A stretch of 64,000 nucleotides of DNA from Erythroxylum novogranatense (lineage: Eukaryota > Streptophyta > Magnoliopsida > Malpighiales > Erythroxylaceae), in NCBI GenBank assembly GCA_029891385.1, contig CM057233.1, forward strand, positions 25,156,150 through 25,220,149, in the 5' to 3' direction. Both the position numbers and the translations under genes were made by a program. The notes beneath the pieces are model-generated. The model was not told the origin of the DNA, did not search any database, and was given only the letters and a program-made list of their open reading frames with translations. Of the stretch, positions 46,886-59,829 are shown piece by piece; the first letter of the stretch is position 1, and the number at the start of each line of letters is the position of its first letter.

Positions 46886-48505
46886 TGTAATAACCTGCTT
46901 TAAAATTGAGGGATTAGAATCCTAGACCATTGCATTTAAGTTATATCATTGAGAATTCATGAATTTCATTTCATTCATGTGCATATAATTAGCGTACACA
47001 TATGAATTGTGATTTAGTACATATTACAAAAATAGTATATGCACTCAATTGACATATTCCAGGTTATGAAGGTTAAAATGATCATGATGTAAATTGTGTA
47101 TTGTTTATGCCTTGCATTTTGATTTGATTGATTACAAGTAGTAAATTTGGAATTAATTGGTACAATTGGAAATTTGATGAATTAAAATGTATATTTAGTC
47201 CAGAAAAATGCCAAGTGGTAAGAGAAATTGATATATAGAAAATTAGGATGATGAAGCCTATAATTGAGTGACATTTAGCATAGATAAATTAGTAACATTT
47301 GGCATAGCTAATTAATTGACAAATGACATTGATTATGGAGTGACAAATGGACTAATAACTGGGTGACATTTGGGTAGCTTAAGGAAGGGACAAATGACTT
47401 ACATGCTTAGGGACATATGTCAACTTAAGGGACAAATGACTTGCATGCTTAGGGACATATGTCAACTTAACTTGGTGACACCTAGCATTTGATGGGACAT
47501 GCTATACAGGAGTAATTTTAGTTTGTTCATTCTTCTCTTTTTTCTTGCTTCTCACCACCAAAACCTCCCAACTTTTGTATCTTACTTCAATTTTGTATAT
47601 ACTCACTACAAGATCCGTACAAGAAAATCTACTCAAGGATAGCTATAATCTGCTATCATCATTTTACCTTTGCTAAAAACATCCTACTTTTATCTTGTAC
47701 TTGGATGATCGTGCATGCATGGTGAGCTAGATAGGCTTACTGTAGAATTGGAAGCTAAATAAGTAAGTAAAGTGTTGCTCTTATGGCATGTTATAATAGA
47801 AATCCTAGAATGAATGAATTAGGATGGATTGTATATGATGTTGATGATGAATTGTGCCGAAAATTGATATTTGCATTGGATTGGGATTTGAAATATAATG
47901 AAGGCGAATTTATATAAATGAAAGGTGTTAGTATAGTGGTCTTAAAATAGGAAAGAACTAGGACTATATGTATGATCAAATGAAAGATAGTTTTTTTTAT
48001 TTTGATGTATGAAAGACAATAGTTATGAGCTGCCAAATGAATGAATTTGAGTTAGAATTAGAGATGAAATTGGTGTGGAATTGACATATAATTAAGTTAT
48101 ACTTGACGCATAATTTAGGGAATATGATGACAATGTTTGAAATTGGAATAAAGGAGATGAATCTAGAAAAAAATCTCAGGAAAATGAGTAATCCATGATC
48201 GTGGCACTCATCCCACAACTGTGGATAGATGCATTAGCTTCTATCACAATCATAGGAAGGTATCCTATGATTATGGGCAATGCTTTATGAGGGAAATTTT
48301 TGTTTTGTGTTATTCTTAAACCGTATGAGGATAAGTTACTTTACTTTGATGCATTTGGACTTGATTGGGGCTTGAAATGAATTCAAATAGTTGTTTGATT
48401 AATTGGTGAAAAGTTTAGGTTGTTACATGATGTTATAACTTAAGGAATAGATGGTTTGATATCAATGTATCTAAATTTGGGATTTATAAGTTGTTAATGG
48501 TATAA
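46886..48505 (+). repeat. Left arm of the LTR palindrome
   Basis: This is a 5'-half LTR-like sequence in plus orientation. It contains the TGACAWATG-rich segment (47260-47500), the perfect 42-bp tandem pair at 47385-47468 and a hairpin at 48248-48272 (arms aatcatagga / tcctatgatt). Confidence 0.7.
47385..47468. repeat. Two-copy 42-bp tandem repeat
   Basis: Units start at 47385 and 47427 (aagggacaaatgactt...) and are nearly identical. Each contains gggacaaatgac and ggacatatgtcaac, part of a wider field of TGACA(A/T)(A/T)TG motifs. Confidence 0.9.
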
Positions 48506-48539
48506 AGATGTTCTTATAAATGCAAATTTGGGTATATAG

Positions 48540-50123
48540 AATACCTTTAATCCTTTGACAACTCATATCCAGATTTGGATACATAGATGTCAAACACAAT
48601 CCATTCTTTAAGTTATGACATTAATTAACAACTTAAACTTGTCAAGCTCTTAACCAATTAATCAAGCAATAATCTAGGTTAATTCTAAGCCTTAATCAAG
48701 ACCAAATACACCAATTTATAGTAACTTTCCTTAACTGGCTCAAAATGTGCACAAAATAAAAATTATCAATTCAAAACTCGGCCCACGATTGTGGGGGATA
48801 ATGCCACGATCGTGACATAAGCTAGTGTAATAGACCAAGATCGTGCTCTGAAGGCCACGATTGTGCATAGTCTTTCTTCCTCAATTCTTCACGAATTTCA
48901 CATACTTAGAGACATCACTACTAATTGAATTTTTCCAGAATTCATGTCTTATAAAGCTACTTCATTTCATGCTAGTCTAGCTTCCATATTGGTTACATAA
49001 AATCTCACAAAAATCTACTCATTTGCTTCATTGCCACTCACTTTATGCCATCATACATATAGTCTTAACTTTTCCAAATTTGCAAACATCTTAATAACAC
49101 CCATCTTTAGCATGAATTCCTCATTTATTATACCTCAAATCCTAAATTAGATCATCCATATAATAGCCTATAAACTACTATTTTCATGCATTCAAAAACG
49201 GAATAGAAAAGTAACTAATTCATCCATCATTTTCCAGCACAACTTTAACATCAACACTACATTCAATCCATCCCTAATCAGTCATCATATCACATGCCAC
49301 AAAAATCAACATTTCACTTACTTATTTAGCTCAAATGTCACCTCACTATATCAAGACTGCTTTGCCTCACATGCATGCAAGATCATCTCGAGAATAAGGT
49401 AGGAGTAGGATGGTTTCAGCAAAGACAAGAAGATGACAATAAATTCAACAATGTTATGCTTCTAAAACTATCTTTATGAAGGATTTTTGCATAGATTTTG
49501 GGGTGAAAATTGAACAGAATTTAGGTAAAACATAGAGATGTGAGGGGGAAGTACATTTTGGTAGTGAGAGGGAGGAGAAGGAGAGAGTTTCAATAAAAAA
49601 AACAAATGAAGAGATTCTACCATATATGTGTCATGTGGTGTGAGTGGAGAGGACATTTGTCAAGTGTCTAGGCCAGCTACATGTCCTCTCTTTAGGCTGT
49701 CAAATGTCACTTAGTTCCTAGGCCATTTGCCACTTAATTCTACTGTCATATGTCACTTAATTTATAGGCTTAATCATCCTAAATTTTCATATGTCAATTG
49801 TCTTGCTACATGAACTTTTTCCTTGTCTAAATGTACATATTAATCCATCAAATTTTCATTTGTGACAAATAACTCCAAATTACTAATTGTAATCCATCAA
49901 TTCTTTTTATTGGCAAATCAAAATACAAGACATTAGAAATGCACAATCATGTTACAATTAAGTGCAATTTTCTAAATCAAAATTCGTGTGTTTATGCCCA
50001 TATTATGCATGTAAACGAAATCATAAAAATCATATTCTAAATGCACCAAATTCATTCTAATATAATATAATTCAGTAATCTAACAATTTAATCCCTCAGT
50101 GGGTTTAGAAACTGGCTATTACA
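48540..50123 (-). repeat. Right arm of the LTR palindrome
   Basis: This is a 5'-half LTR-like sequence in minus orientation. It contains cccacgattgtggg (48782-48795), cacgatcgtg (48805-48814) and cacgattgtg (48856-48865). Its outer end abuts a gag-like fragment. Confidence 0.7.
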
Positions 50124-50156
50124 GTTTAGGGTTGCTCGCTCAACTCCATACTTCCC

Positions 50157-51001
50157 TCATATGACAAAATTGTGATCTTCGGGTGTTACAGTTTGAGCTA
50201 CTTCCACGTAAGGTGTTTCAGGATAGGTTCTTGGTTGATAATCTATTATATTCAGCACATGCCCTATTTTCAAACTCTTAATCTTTACTGAGTCCATACT
50301 TTCGGGAAATATCTCGAATGACTCTTCACCTTGTTCATTCTCGTTTAATTTTTCTAAACTATTAGGTAAAAGTAAAGAGTCAGTCTTAACAACAAATTGG
50401 AACTCAGTATTTACCTTGAAGCCAAAAGATGTATCCTTTTCAGCTTCGAGCTCCTCCTCCATTTCTTCAACACAAGTAATTACTTTAGTATTACACTCAA
50501 GATTCTCAAGCTTCTCATTACTTTATAAGGTTTTCACACTAACTTCTAATGGGTATATATCGGGTTGATATGACTGCTTCTCTTCCATATGTGATTCTAG
50601 GTAGTTGGTCCTCACTACCATCTCACCCATTGGCTTGCCTCATTGTGGAGTTTAGACGTTGTATCCTATTGGAGTTGTTGCATACCCTATTGAAGCTATT
50701 GTTGTATATCCTGTTGGAACTGCTAGAACTGTTGTTATATATCCTATTGGAATTGTAAATTATTAGCAATCATAATATTAATCAATTCTTTCAGAGGTGT
50801 TCTTGAATCGTGATAAGAAACTTCTGGTTTGTCCGGGAATTGCTGTGCATCTTGCAAATTATCATGAAAGTAAATTTGTTGATTATCCCATTCATAACTA
50901 AAGTTAGATTGATCAGTCCAACTTTGGTTATAGGATTGAGGATAAATGTTATAAAAGAAATTACTTCCATCCGTGTCAATTTTTTTTATAATCACAAACA
51001 T
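50157..51001 (-). pseudogene. Athila/Tat-like gag region remnant
   Basis: On the minus strand the first open piece (51001-50744) reads YPQSYNQSWTDQSNFSYEWDN, then LKELINIMIANNLQFQ. This resembles the C-terminal gag segment of plant Athila/Tat elements (YNPGWRNHPNFSW ... LATNNLQFQ). It then breaks into a short repeated Asn/Ser-rich stretch (about 50640-50750, with four variants of aacaggatatacaacaa). A second open piece (50462-50157, 101 codons) is acidic (EEELEAEKDT, NENEQGEESFEIFP) and I do not recognise it. No protease or RT is present. Confidence 0.5.
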
Positions 51002-51079
51002 GAAATAAAAAAGAAAAGATCATGAAATAACTAAAAGTAAACCAATTACTAACAAACATATATAAAACACCAATTAAAA

Positions 51080-52130
51080 TTACAAACAAAATCAAAAGCT
51101 TCATACACCCCAACAATGACGTCAAAATTAACAGCACATCATAATGCTAGTCACAATAAAAGCTAAACTACTACTATAGCAATAGTGAGTCTAGGCCAAT
51201 CCCACAAAAAGTGTTAGTTAGCTTTTGAAAAGAAATTATTTGATGTTTAAGTGATGGGGGTTTTGGATTTTAAAAATAAGAAAATATAATAAAACTAAAC
51301 TAACTAACAAAAGCAATTTAAAGAAACCATGTAAAAAAAATGATAAAGGTGGAGAATTCCATAGGGACCCAGTTCTTTGATTCATTCTTGGTCTATACTG
51401 TAATTAAACATATTTCATTAATTTGTTGTTCTCAAACCTCTCATAACAACTATTAATCGTGGGTTAATAATTAACTCGAGTTTTCCCTTAGGTAGTGTTT
51501 AATCAAGATATGATCATTAATTAAACCTAACTACCGAATAACTTAGGATACGATCTTAAGATTTAATTAGGCAGTAGCATTACAAATTAGGAAAATTAGG
51601 AAAACTGATTAATGAAGGCAACAACTACAAACGATGTATCATGTAACCTAGGTTTTGTTATTCTTACTGATTATGAATCATTAGTCACCACATATGAATT
51701 TCAAATATAACAATTATGGATTATATCGAAATTCTAGCAATAGGATTGTAAATAAATGATCCAATGGATACATTAAAATCATCTCTTCACAATACCTAAA
51801 TCCATACATATAGGATAACATAAACAATTTCTAAAGAGAGAAAGAAATAAAAAAATAGTGAAGGAATGCTTAACTGGGTTGTCAGTGTCAATGTCACCTC
51901 CGAATTGATGTTGGGAAGCTACCCCTCCATGGGTGTCTCATGGTTAAGAGCTTTGCCCCTTCTCTTGATGCTACCTCGAAGCTCCTGAAGAGAAATTGCT
52001 TCAGCTCACCAAAAAAAAATGCTTCAGTCTATAAAAACGTTCCCAGTCGAACCCCTCCCTCACTATTATTAACAACGCCTCTGAAATGAAGACTCCTAAA
52101 ATGAAGAACACCCCTGATATTCTCTTCTTT
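51080..52130 (-). repeat. LTR-like remnant
   Basis: The inverted block ggattggcctagactcacta (minus strand, 51180-51200) is like the GGATCGACC-type motif near LTR 3' ends, and the following sequence (gggacccagttctttgattc in plus orientation) resembles gypsy LTR interiors. It lies next to the gag remnant on the same strand, as an LTR should. The boundaries are unclear. Confidence 0.4.
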
Positions 52131-53250
52131 CTTTTAAAACATACACCCTAACCCTTGTTCTACTTTTGCTTTTTATTCTCATGCTACTGTGCGTTTTTAG
52201 CTCCTGCGTCCAACAACTGCGTTTCATTTCAACTGTGTCTTGCTTCTGCATTGCGTTTTTGTTGTACATCTGTGTTTTTGCTTTTGGATCCAACCTGCTA
52301 CCTTGATTTTTCTTCTTTACTACAATCATTTCGGTCTTGGCGTGCGCTGCTTCTTAGATGTTGTTGTGTGTCTTGCCATTTAGCTCCTTTATGTTTTGGG
52401 CTATTGTCATTTTGCTTTATTCCTTATATACCTTTTGCATGTGTATTCTTCATTTTCTTTTATCGTTTTGGTCTCAATTTACTACCATTTTACTTGCTGA
52501 AATACACGTTACTTACATGGCATGCATAGTGTAGATTTTCTATTTCTTTGTGTTTTAATTTTTTTTTCTTGTTTTCTTCTTATCTTTTAATTTTCTTTTC
52601 CTTACTCCATGAAGAAAAGCGAATATTAATCTTCAAAAAATGGCTCAAATATCGTACTTTCAAATCACTTTAACTTCTTTGTTTATGAATTATGCCTAAA
52701 ATCATATATGAGTCAAAATGGGTATCTTAAGCATTTTTATAGCAATAATTACTAAGTGTTATGTAATAAATTCATAAATGCTTAAGCAATAATTACTAAG
52801 TGTTATGGAATAAATTCATAATCAATTAAACACATCTCATCCCGCATTGCACCAATTGTCAAACCAAAAGCAGGTAAGCTTACCATTCCTTATCAAATTC
52901 TTAAAGGAGTGAAGCTTATCTCTTAGTTTAAGCATTTGCATTAGCCTCCATAAATGCTCACTAAGATACTAAAAACTATTTTTGGAAAAGTAGTATTGAC
53001 TCTTTGATATTAAAAAGCCTTTATACCTTTTTATTTAGTACATTTAAATTTATAGTAAGTAAGGGAGCAATCATTGAACCTCTTTTTTTTTTCTTAAGAA
53101 GACATATACCCTTCCACTTAATTTTAGCACCTCCACAATTCTTAAATTTACTTAAACATAAACAGTTCTTAATGATCTTCTCAAATTCTTTATGAACAAG
53201 GTGGGCACTCCATTGTATATGAATACTCCTCAAAATGGACATAATCAATT
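52131..53250. other. Non-coding AT-rich sequence
   Basis: No gene is supported. A 124-codon frame at 52155-52529 is Cys/Phe/Leu-rich and without recognisable motifs. A duplicated phrase (gcaataattactaagtgtta at 52743 and 52785) is a small local repeat. Confidence 0.45.
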
Positions 53251-53399
53251 GTAATCTTCTAGCATTGGACAAATACTTCTTTTCTAGGGCTTAATTATAC
53301 TTCCTACAAATTTTATCAATGAAAGAAAATCCATTAATTTAGAAACATCTTAAAAGGGGATGAATTTTGGTTTCGATTAAAGAGTCACCTATATAATTT

Positions 53400-54080
53400 G
53401 AATTATGATATTGTGGAAGAAATTAGTGGATTTCTTAGGTTGCAACATAATTATAAAAACATGATGATATTTGTGCTAAGAGATATTGGAAGCAATTAAT
53501 GGGGTTGGATAACTTGGTTACTAGAAATGCCTATAATAATGTCATTTTTAGTCCTAAGCATCTATTACTGCATAAATTTATGTGTCATACTATGTTTGAT
53601 AAATCTGAAAGTAACAAATGTTCTATTAAAGAGTTATTCATACTTTAATGTATGGGCAATAATGTCAAAGCTTGTACTTCTACCTATATTTTTAGTACAA
53701 TAGCTACTTCTCTTAAAAAGAAAAGCAATTATCTTGGCATGAAATATCTTATTACCGTGCTTGTTGTATATCATGATGTATTTATTGTGGGATTAACTAT
53801 GGTTTTTCCTAAGTTTTTTAATCATACTTATTTAAGGTGAGTTGGGATCTTGGTGGTCCGTCATATAGAATTTTGAGATATTAATTCCAAAACTTATGTG
53901 AAATATAGGACAAGACAAGCTAGCATTAATTTTGCACTAGCGTAACACCAAGTCTCATCAAGTAAAGAAACAGAGGATAATGAAGAGGAAGGCTGGGGGA
54001 AGGTCTTCAATTTGGTATCTAAAAACAATAAGCTTATGGGGGAGTGCATGAACACCATGGAGGTGCAAATGAAGGATTTC
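53400..54080 (+). pseudogene. Athila ORF1-type retrotransposon protein remnant
   Basis: A plus-strand frame with stops reads CAKRYWKQLMGLDNL, NNVIFSPKHLLLHKFMCHTM, then NKCSIKELFIL, NNVKACTSTYIFSTIA and MKYLITVLVVYH. The arrangement (conserved hydrophobic HRFLAHTLF-like helix, KELF-LWCM segment, then an ITxIA-like strand) fits the ATHILA ORF-1 family (PF03078). An acidic C-terminal stretch (KETEDNEEEGWGK) follows near 53960. It is degraded, with at least two in-frame stops and one shift. Confidence 0.5.
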
Positions 54081-54619
54081 TATTGTTAATCCATGTTTTA
54101 CTTGTTTTTAGAATGGTGAGGTAAGGAACACCATAACCATTAAAAGGAAGATAGACTAGCCTTTATATAAGGGGCCTACGGGTGATGCCCATGCCTTCAC
54201 ATCATAAGCTACTGCTCTTAGGACCCAAAGTCTAGTGGTCCCACCATTAGCACCTCTAGTTGTGCACTAAGAGATATAGTAGCAGTCAAATTATCCACTA
54301 TTTCACCTCATTATAAAGGCCTAGTAAAGATGATAAAACAAAGTGAGGGAGATCATCTCTTTTGACAGATGACTCAAGTTCTTCAACATTTGGTAATTAG
54401 TGTACAGGGAACTCATGTTGGAGTTTATATGTACACTAAATAAATGACAATAAGATGTCGTGGGAGGATGAATCCATACTTAACTTCAAACTAAGAGGTA
54501 AATGCAATTGAACATGCACCTGAGGAAGATATAGATAAATAAGCTAGAGAGAAAGAGATTAAGAATGTAGCTATTACCAAAGTAGATGAGCCTACCTCAC
54601 CATCAAGTTAGAAGGAATA
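54081..54619. other. Unassigned sequence downstream of the Athila-like remnant
   Basis: I see no recognisable protein or repeat boundary. It probably continues the internal region of the same decayed element. Confidence 0.35.
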
Positions 54620-55073
54620 GTTGATATGTTTTACTACAAATGCAAGGTGCAGCTATAGCTAGCACTGGCAAGTATGGGTTGATCCCATGAGGACTAGAAT
54701 TAATAGTACTTACCATCTTTTTATTATCTAGTCTAACAATATGTTATAAAGATGATTAATTAAATGTGAAATTGAAAAATGATTCAACACAATTGACTAA
54801 GTATAACAAAGATTAACTTAGAATTGATAAAGTAAAACAATGGTACCTCAACTATATATCCCCCTAGGACTTCTCATGCAATTATGATTTAACTACTTAA
54901 TTTAACTTATAGTTTATTGAACCATAAAAATTCCTATCTTATGTTAATATCTTTCTTAAGATTATTAACAACTAATCCTTGATTGATTAACTAAACCCTC
55001 TTTCTAGTTAAAACCCCTAAGAATGCACTAATCAATTTATAAATTTCACTATTAGGATTGACCTTAATCTAAA
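54620..55073 (-). repeat. Old LTR-like sequence, left part (host of the nested solo LTRs)
   Basis: In plus orientation gcaagtatgggttgatcccatgaggactag (54669 onward, in part) is an inverted GGGATCAACCC-type LTR-end motif. The sequence is continuous with 62820 onward once the two nested solo LTRs and their duplications are removed. Confidence 0.45.
55069..55073. repeat. Target-site duplication CTAAA (left)
   Basis: An exact match to 62815-62819, at the outer edges of the interrupted solo LTR. Confidence 0.9.
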
Positions 55074-57136
55074 TATAGCATCCCACGCTTGCAAGACACA
55101 TACTTGACATGTTGAGTGATATCTGAGTACGTACCTTGCAAAGGTGGCATGTTAGAATAGTCAAACAATTGAAGCTCGTTACAAATTTTTCAAACATCAC
55201 ACGCATATTTAGGAAATCAATAAACAAATTGGGTCTGCTTTATTCATAAACATTTTCATTCACAACTGTTACTACACTCATTGATCAATCTCATTTACAA
55301 ACATTTCCAATTTGGAAAGTTGTTACAAAATAGAATTATTCAAATAACCAAGGTACAATAATTACGGAATGCATAATCTAATACAAAAATAAAGAAATTC
55401 AAATGCAGATGCGAACTGATCCCTACTTCTATCTCTTACTCGAATGTAATGGCTTGATTCCAATTTGTTTAACTGGAGATTTTCTCTAAGCCTAAAAAAT
55501 AATGTTGCAATTTTAGTGAGTTTTGCAAACTTAGTGAGTTAACCATCTTCAATGATTTACTCATATCATATAGAACATCAACTCATACAGTCACATAATT
55601 CACATCATTTTATTTATCATCATGTAGCATCATATAACTCTTTATTAACAATTTTCACTGTCTCATTCAATACAATTCAACAATCAATTTAAATCATTCG
55701 AAGCATACATATTAAATGTATATGTAATGCTCATGAGACTCATGTCTGTTTTTAACGTTGTTGTGACCGAGTGCCTGTAACTGTCCCGTATCTATTATGG
55801 ATACTGAGCTCATTGATAATTTTCTCTTAACCGTTGGAGATATAGGACCAATTATACATAGCGAGCATTTGGCTCTTAATCACATTCTGAGCTTTAAGCT
55901 CTTTTTCGGTGGCTACTCAGGTCGCAACTGTCATTAGCTGTTAATGCATTCATGCAATGAAATGCATCACATATATTCAGTCAATCAAAAGTACTCAATA
56001 TTACATAGTTATATTCACTATCGCATTCTCGTTCACATTTATCATCGAACCTTAGTCCGGTATTCAACATAAATGTTAAGAGTCATTTATTTCTTCAAAT
56101 TCACATACAAAGAACACTTCTAATATGTCATTCATGCATCAAATGCCTCAGACATTTAATGTTCAGAATCAACACAATCAAATTCACAAAATATCTTAAT
56201 ACATAATTTAAAACAAACAATTAATTAAGTATGACCATCTAGGTTACTCACAGTATGCTCCATATTAGCATTAGCTTCCATGATCCAGAAATGTTTGGAT
56301 GCGGACATTTTATCCTACACATCAACATTATGCAATTCACACATTGCAGACACATTATTAATTGGACAATTGCATAAACATTTAATTGCACACATATGCA
56401 TATGTGTCATGTATAATGCATGTTCAATTTGACTATTCTGGGTATGTTTCCTTTGTCACGACTCTTGATCAATCAAACCTTATCATTTGCATGTGTCTAG
56501 CTTATTCTTAGGTTTACACCTCAAAAACATTTGGTTATTCTAATACCATAATTTAATTACTAGTCATTTCTTTTCAAACAATATATGCTCTCATAAAATC
56601 AAATTATCATTCACCTTTACTTAATACATATAGCTCATCTCTTCTGAATCACAACTATTATTATATGAACAACTTCATTCCCATTATACTCATGCCCTTG
56701 GTACTATGATATCAACAATTCATTTTCTAATTTATAACATCATCAATCGATCATTCCAGCTTTTCTCAAATTTTTAGGTCAATTTTTCATGGTCATTAAG
56801 ATAAGGAAAATGAAGTATTTAGGCAATACTTTCTTCTAAAAAAATGTTCTTGTATGCCTTAAGTTTCTAATAAACTAAAGTTCATACAATTCGGTTCAGT
56901 ATTATACAAGTTATACACAAAATACTTCAGACTTTTCTCTCACTACAATAACACTTAGTACTCAACTTCAAGCCAAATTTTGAAACTCTTAGAGACAGAA
57001 TTAAAATTCTATTCCTTCACGAAATTTATATGTCTCTAGTTTAATCTAAAGCAAAAATCATTCCATTTGGATATCTACAAATCAAGATATGGCCAAAATA
57101 CAAATGCTTGTTTAGTGAAAACACTCCATTTACCGT

Positions 57137-57288
57137 CACGATCATGTCATTCAATTCTAGTTGATTGTTCACTGTCACGATCATGCTTTTCCAGATACTT
57201 TCTCTTTGTCACGATCGTGCTTGTGCACAATTGTGCACTGCCTCTTTTTCCTCTCTAGCTTCACAGAGAGTTCCTCTGCACGATCATG
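57137..57288. repeat. CACGATC(A/G)TG palindrome cluster in the outer solo LTR
   Basis: Copies of cacgatcatg or cacgatcgtg lie at 57137-57146, 57176-57185, 57210-57219 and 57279-57288. A perfect 16-nt palindrome GTGCACAATTGTGCAC lies at 57223-57238. Related motifs occur at the matching place in both arms of the 46886-50123 palindrome. Confidence 0.88.
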
Positions 57289-58347
57289 ACAGACGATGTT
57301 CTGCAGATTCATATGAAACTGCAGATTTTCATCTATTCTTCATCTTTTTTACTAAATCCAACATTTCTAGCTTACGTCTCCATTATTTTCTCTTCATTCC
57401 GACTTCCATTTAGCTCAACTCATTCACAAGCAAATCAAAATCTATGACTAATTATAAACATAAAAAATAGAACAGTTCATATACGCATATTCATCCTATT
57501 TTTTGCACTTCTTCATTTCATCTCTCATTGTCATCTTAATCCTTCCTATTTCAAGACATCACATTACACTAACCCTTTTCCTTAACTCCTACTCACTTAA
57601 ATCCATCTATATAACATCCAATGAGATTCACTTAAATATATGGTGAAGATAGAGCACACGCATATCATCCTTCCATGAATTTTCTGCACTCTTTTTATAC
57701 GCATTTTTAATGATTTTTTATCTCAAAAATCACTTCAACAACATCTTATGAAATATTGATCATCAAATATGCAAAAGTAAGACATGCGGCACACACTAAT
57801 TTCTCATTCACATTTCAGTAAATATATATCCTCCTTTTATAAACATTTAACTGTTAACTATCATCAACAATGCTTCATTCAACAAATAAAGAAGATTAGT
57901 GCTTAAGACTTACTTGTTTAAACTTTAAGATCTTCAAACTCTTCACATTTTCTCTTAAACCTAGCTTTATTCTCTCACTCGTGAATCATCATTCAAGGGT
58001 GATAGGTTAGGATCTTTAGTAAGAAATGAAGAAGACAATGAAACAGTAGTAACAAATGAAAGGTGAAAGCAAGCATCAATGTGGATGGGTGAGAAAATTC
58101 GTGGAAGTGAAGAAGCTTGTAGAAGGGGGAGAAAGTCATGAAGAAGAAGAAGAAGTAAGTAAGATTCAGACAATTAAATTGTCTTTCAATTCTAACCGTA
58201 GGAATAAATACTAGGCTTGGCAAGTGACACTTGTCACTTACCATATATCCAATTCCAATGAGCTTAAACTAGGTTCTCTTATTAAACTAATTCAATCAAC
58301 TCCAATATCTACTCCAATTGTCTCTCAATTTTTAATGACATTTGACA

Positions 58348-58352
58348 ATAAA
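58348..58352. repeat. Target-site duplication ATAAA (left)
   Basis: An exact match to 62414-62418. Confidence 0.9.
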
Positions 58353-59014
58353 TGTAGCACCCTCTTACCATAGGGTATACACCGGGATGCCTGTAGGTCA
58401 TCCCGATGCATATCCTACGAAAAGGGTGCGCTACGAGCAATCACTAACACTTCACATGGCATCAAATCATAAAGCATCAATACTAAAAATCACTAATTTT
58501 TGAAACCATTTTTTTTTCTCATTTCATATCATCAAAAATAGTAATTTACACATCTGTCTATTTTTCACTGTCTGTACAATACTCCAAAAGAAATTTAGTA
58601 CAAAAAGCCTAACTAGGTCATCCCCAAAAAATCTCAGCTTACCGATCTGTGTGCCATGACTTCTCTTGCCGACACGATCTACACGGCAGAAAAAGTTTCT
58701 CTCTGAAGCTAGGAGTCTACTCTCTCGGTCCTGAAAAATAATTTACAATTTTGGGTGAGTTTGCGAACTCAGTGAGGAACCATCATCGATGGTTCACCCA
58801 ATTCATGCATAGTCAAACAAATCACAATATAACATAATAACTCATTCATATGTATCACATGATTATTTACATGAACACAAAGCCTTTGGCTTTTCACTCA
58901 AATCACAGATATTCAGTCAAATGTATATGTAATGCGTATGTGACCCCTTTTTCCAATTTATTACGTTGTTGTGACCGAATGCCTAAACTGTCCCAGTAAG
59001 GGCGCATTATTCGT

Positions 59015-59075
59015 TGAGCCTAAGGCTCTGAAGCACTGTGGGCTCGAGGCCCAAATACGTTGAGCTTTAAGCTCT
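59015..59075. repeat. Three short palindromes in the inner solo LTR
   Basis: gagcctaaggctc, gggctcgaggccc (imperfect) and gagctttaagctc follow one another. The outer LTR keeps gagctttaagctc and a variant gagcatttggctc near 55870-55905, so the array is shared but diverging. Confidence 0.75.
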
Positions 59076-59829
59076 CGGTGGCTGCTCCGGTCACAACTGC
59101 CAATTACTGATCATGCATTATGCATGGAATGCACATGGCAATATAAAACAAAACCCACATCATATTCGGTCTCAAATTACCACATTCACACAAGTAATTC
59201 ACAATTAATCACATTCCAAATCACATATAGCACTTCTATGTCATATTCTTCCAATATCTCGGACACCTTCGGTTCGGAACCAGCATAAACAAACACAAAG
59301 CCCACCATTATTCTCCACAGTGTTATAAGTGAAAAATATAAACAATCAATAATCGAGAAACCATCTAGGTTACTCACCAAATAACTTCCGAGCTAATATC
59401 GAGAAGTCTCGGCAACGTTCGTGGGATGACGTTCCAACTGTGCCTCTATAATAATCACAATATTCATATGTCACCAAATGCACAGTTAGAATTATTAAAT
59501 AATGCACATGTAGCAATTTAGATGTGTACAATGCATGTTCGTGACATTCCCGACATTTTTCATAATTCACATCACAAAAGATTCCCCTATGTCTTAGGAA
59601 CTTATAGACATCAGAATTACTCAATTTGCACCTCTATAGGTCCGGATATTGCCAAACTTTACTCAATTCTCTCACTTGGATTCAATTCCTAAATCTCAAT
59701 TAAATCCCACAAAGTCCACAATTCCACATAGAGTGGTAGATCATTGCCTTATGGATTCGACGCCTCGAGAACCAGGTCAATCGAAGGTCGGAAGATGAAG
59801 ATATAAGAGGGTTTGCACTTATTTCCCTC

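Larger units (their letters stand above)
46886..50123. repeat. 3.2-kb palindrome of two truncated LTR copies joined tail to tail
   Basis: The left arm begins TGTAATAACC at 46886 on the plus strand. The right arm begins TGTAATAGCC at 50123 on the minus strand. Both arms then run inward with the same order of landmarks: gagggatta, ttaggatgat, tgacatttgac-type repeats, gctaaataagtaagt, ggatggattg, a cacgatcgtg-type cluster, and ttgattaattggt. They meet near 48505-48545 with at most about 40 bp between them. Identity looks like about 70-75% with indels. Each arm is about 1.6 kb and resembles the first part of the longer solo LTR at 55074. No target duplication is seen. Confidence 0.8.

Noticed and set aside
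46886..50123. One intact LTR retrotransposon with LTRs at 46886 and 50123
   Set aside because: The two copies are inverted, not direct, and meet in the middle with no internal region, so they cannot be a normal LTR pair.
52155..52529. 124-codon plus-strand frame
   Set aside because: Pyrimidine-rich DNA gives a Phe/Cys/Leu/Ser-rich frame with no motif, no partner exon and decayed retroelement DNA on both sides.
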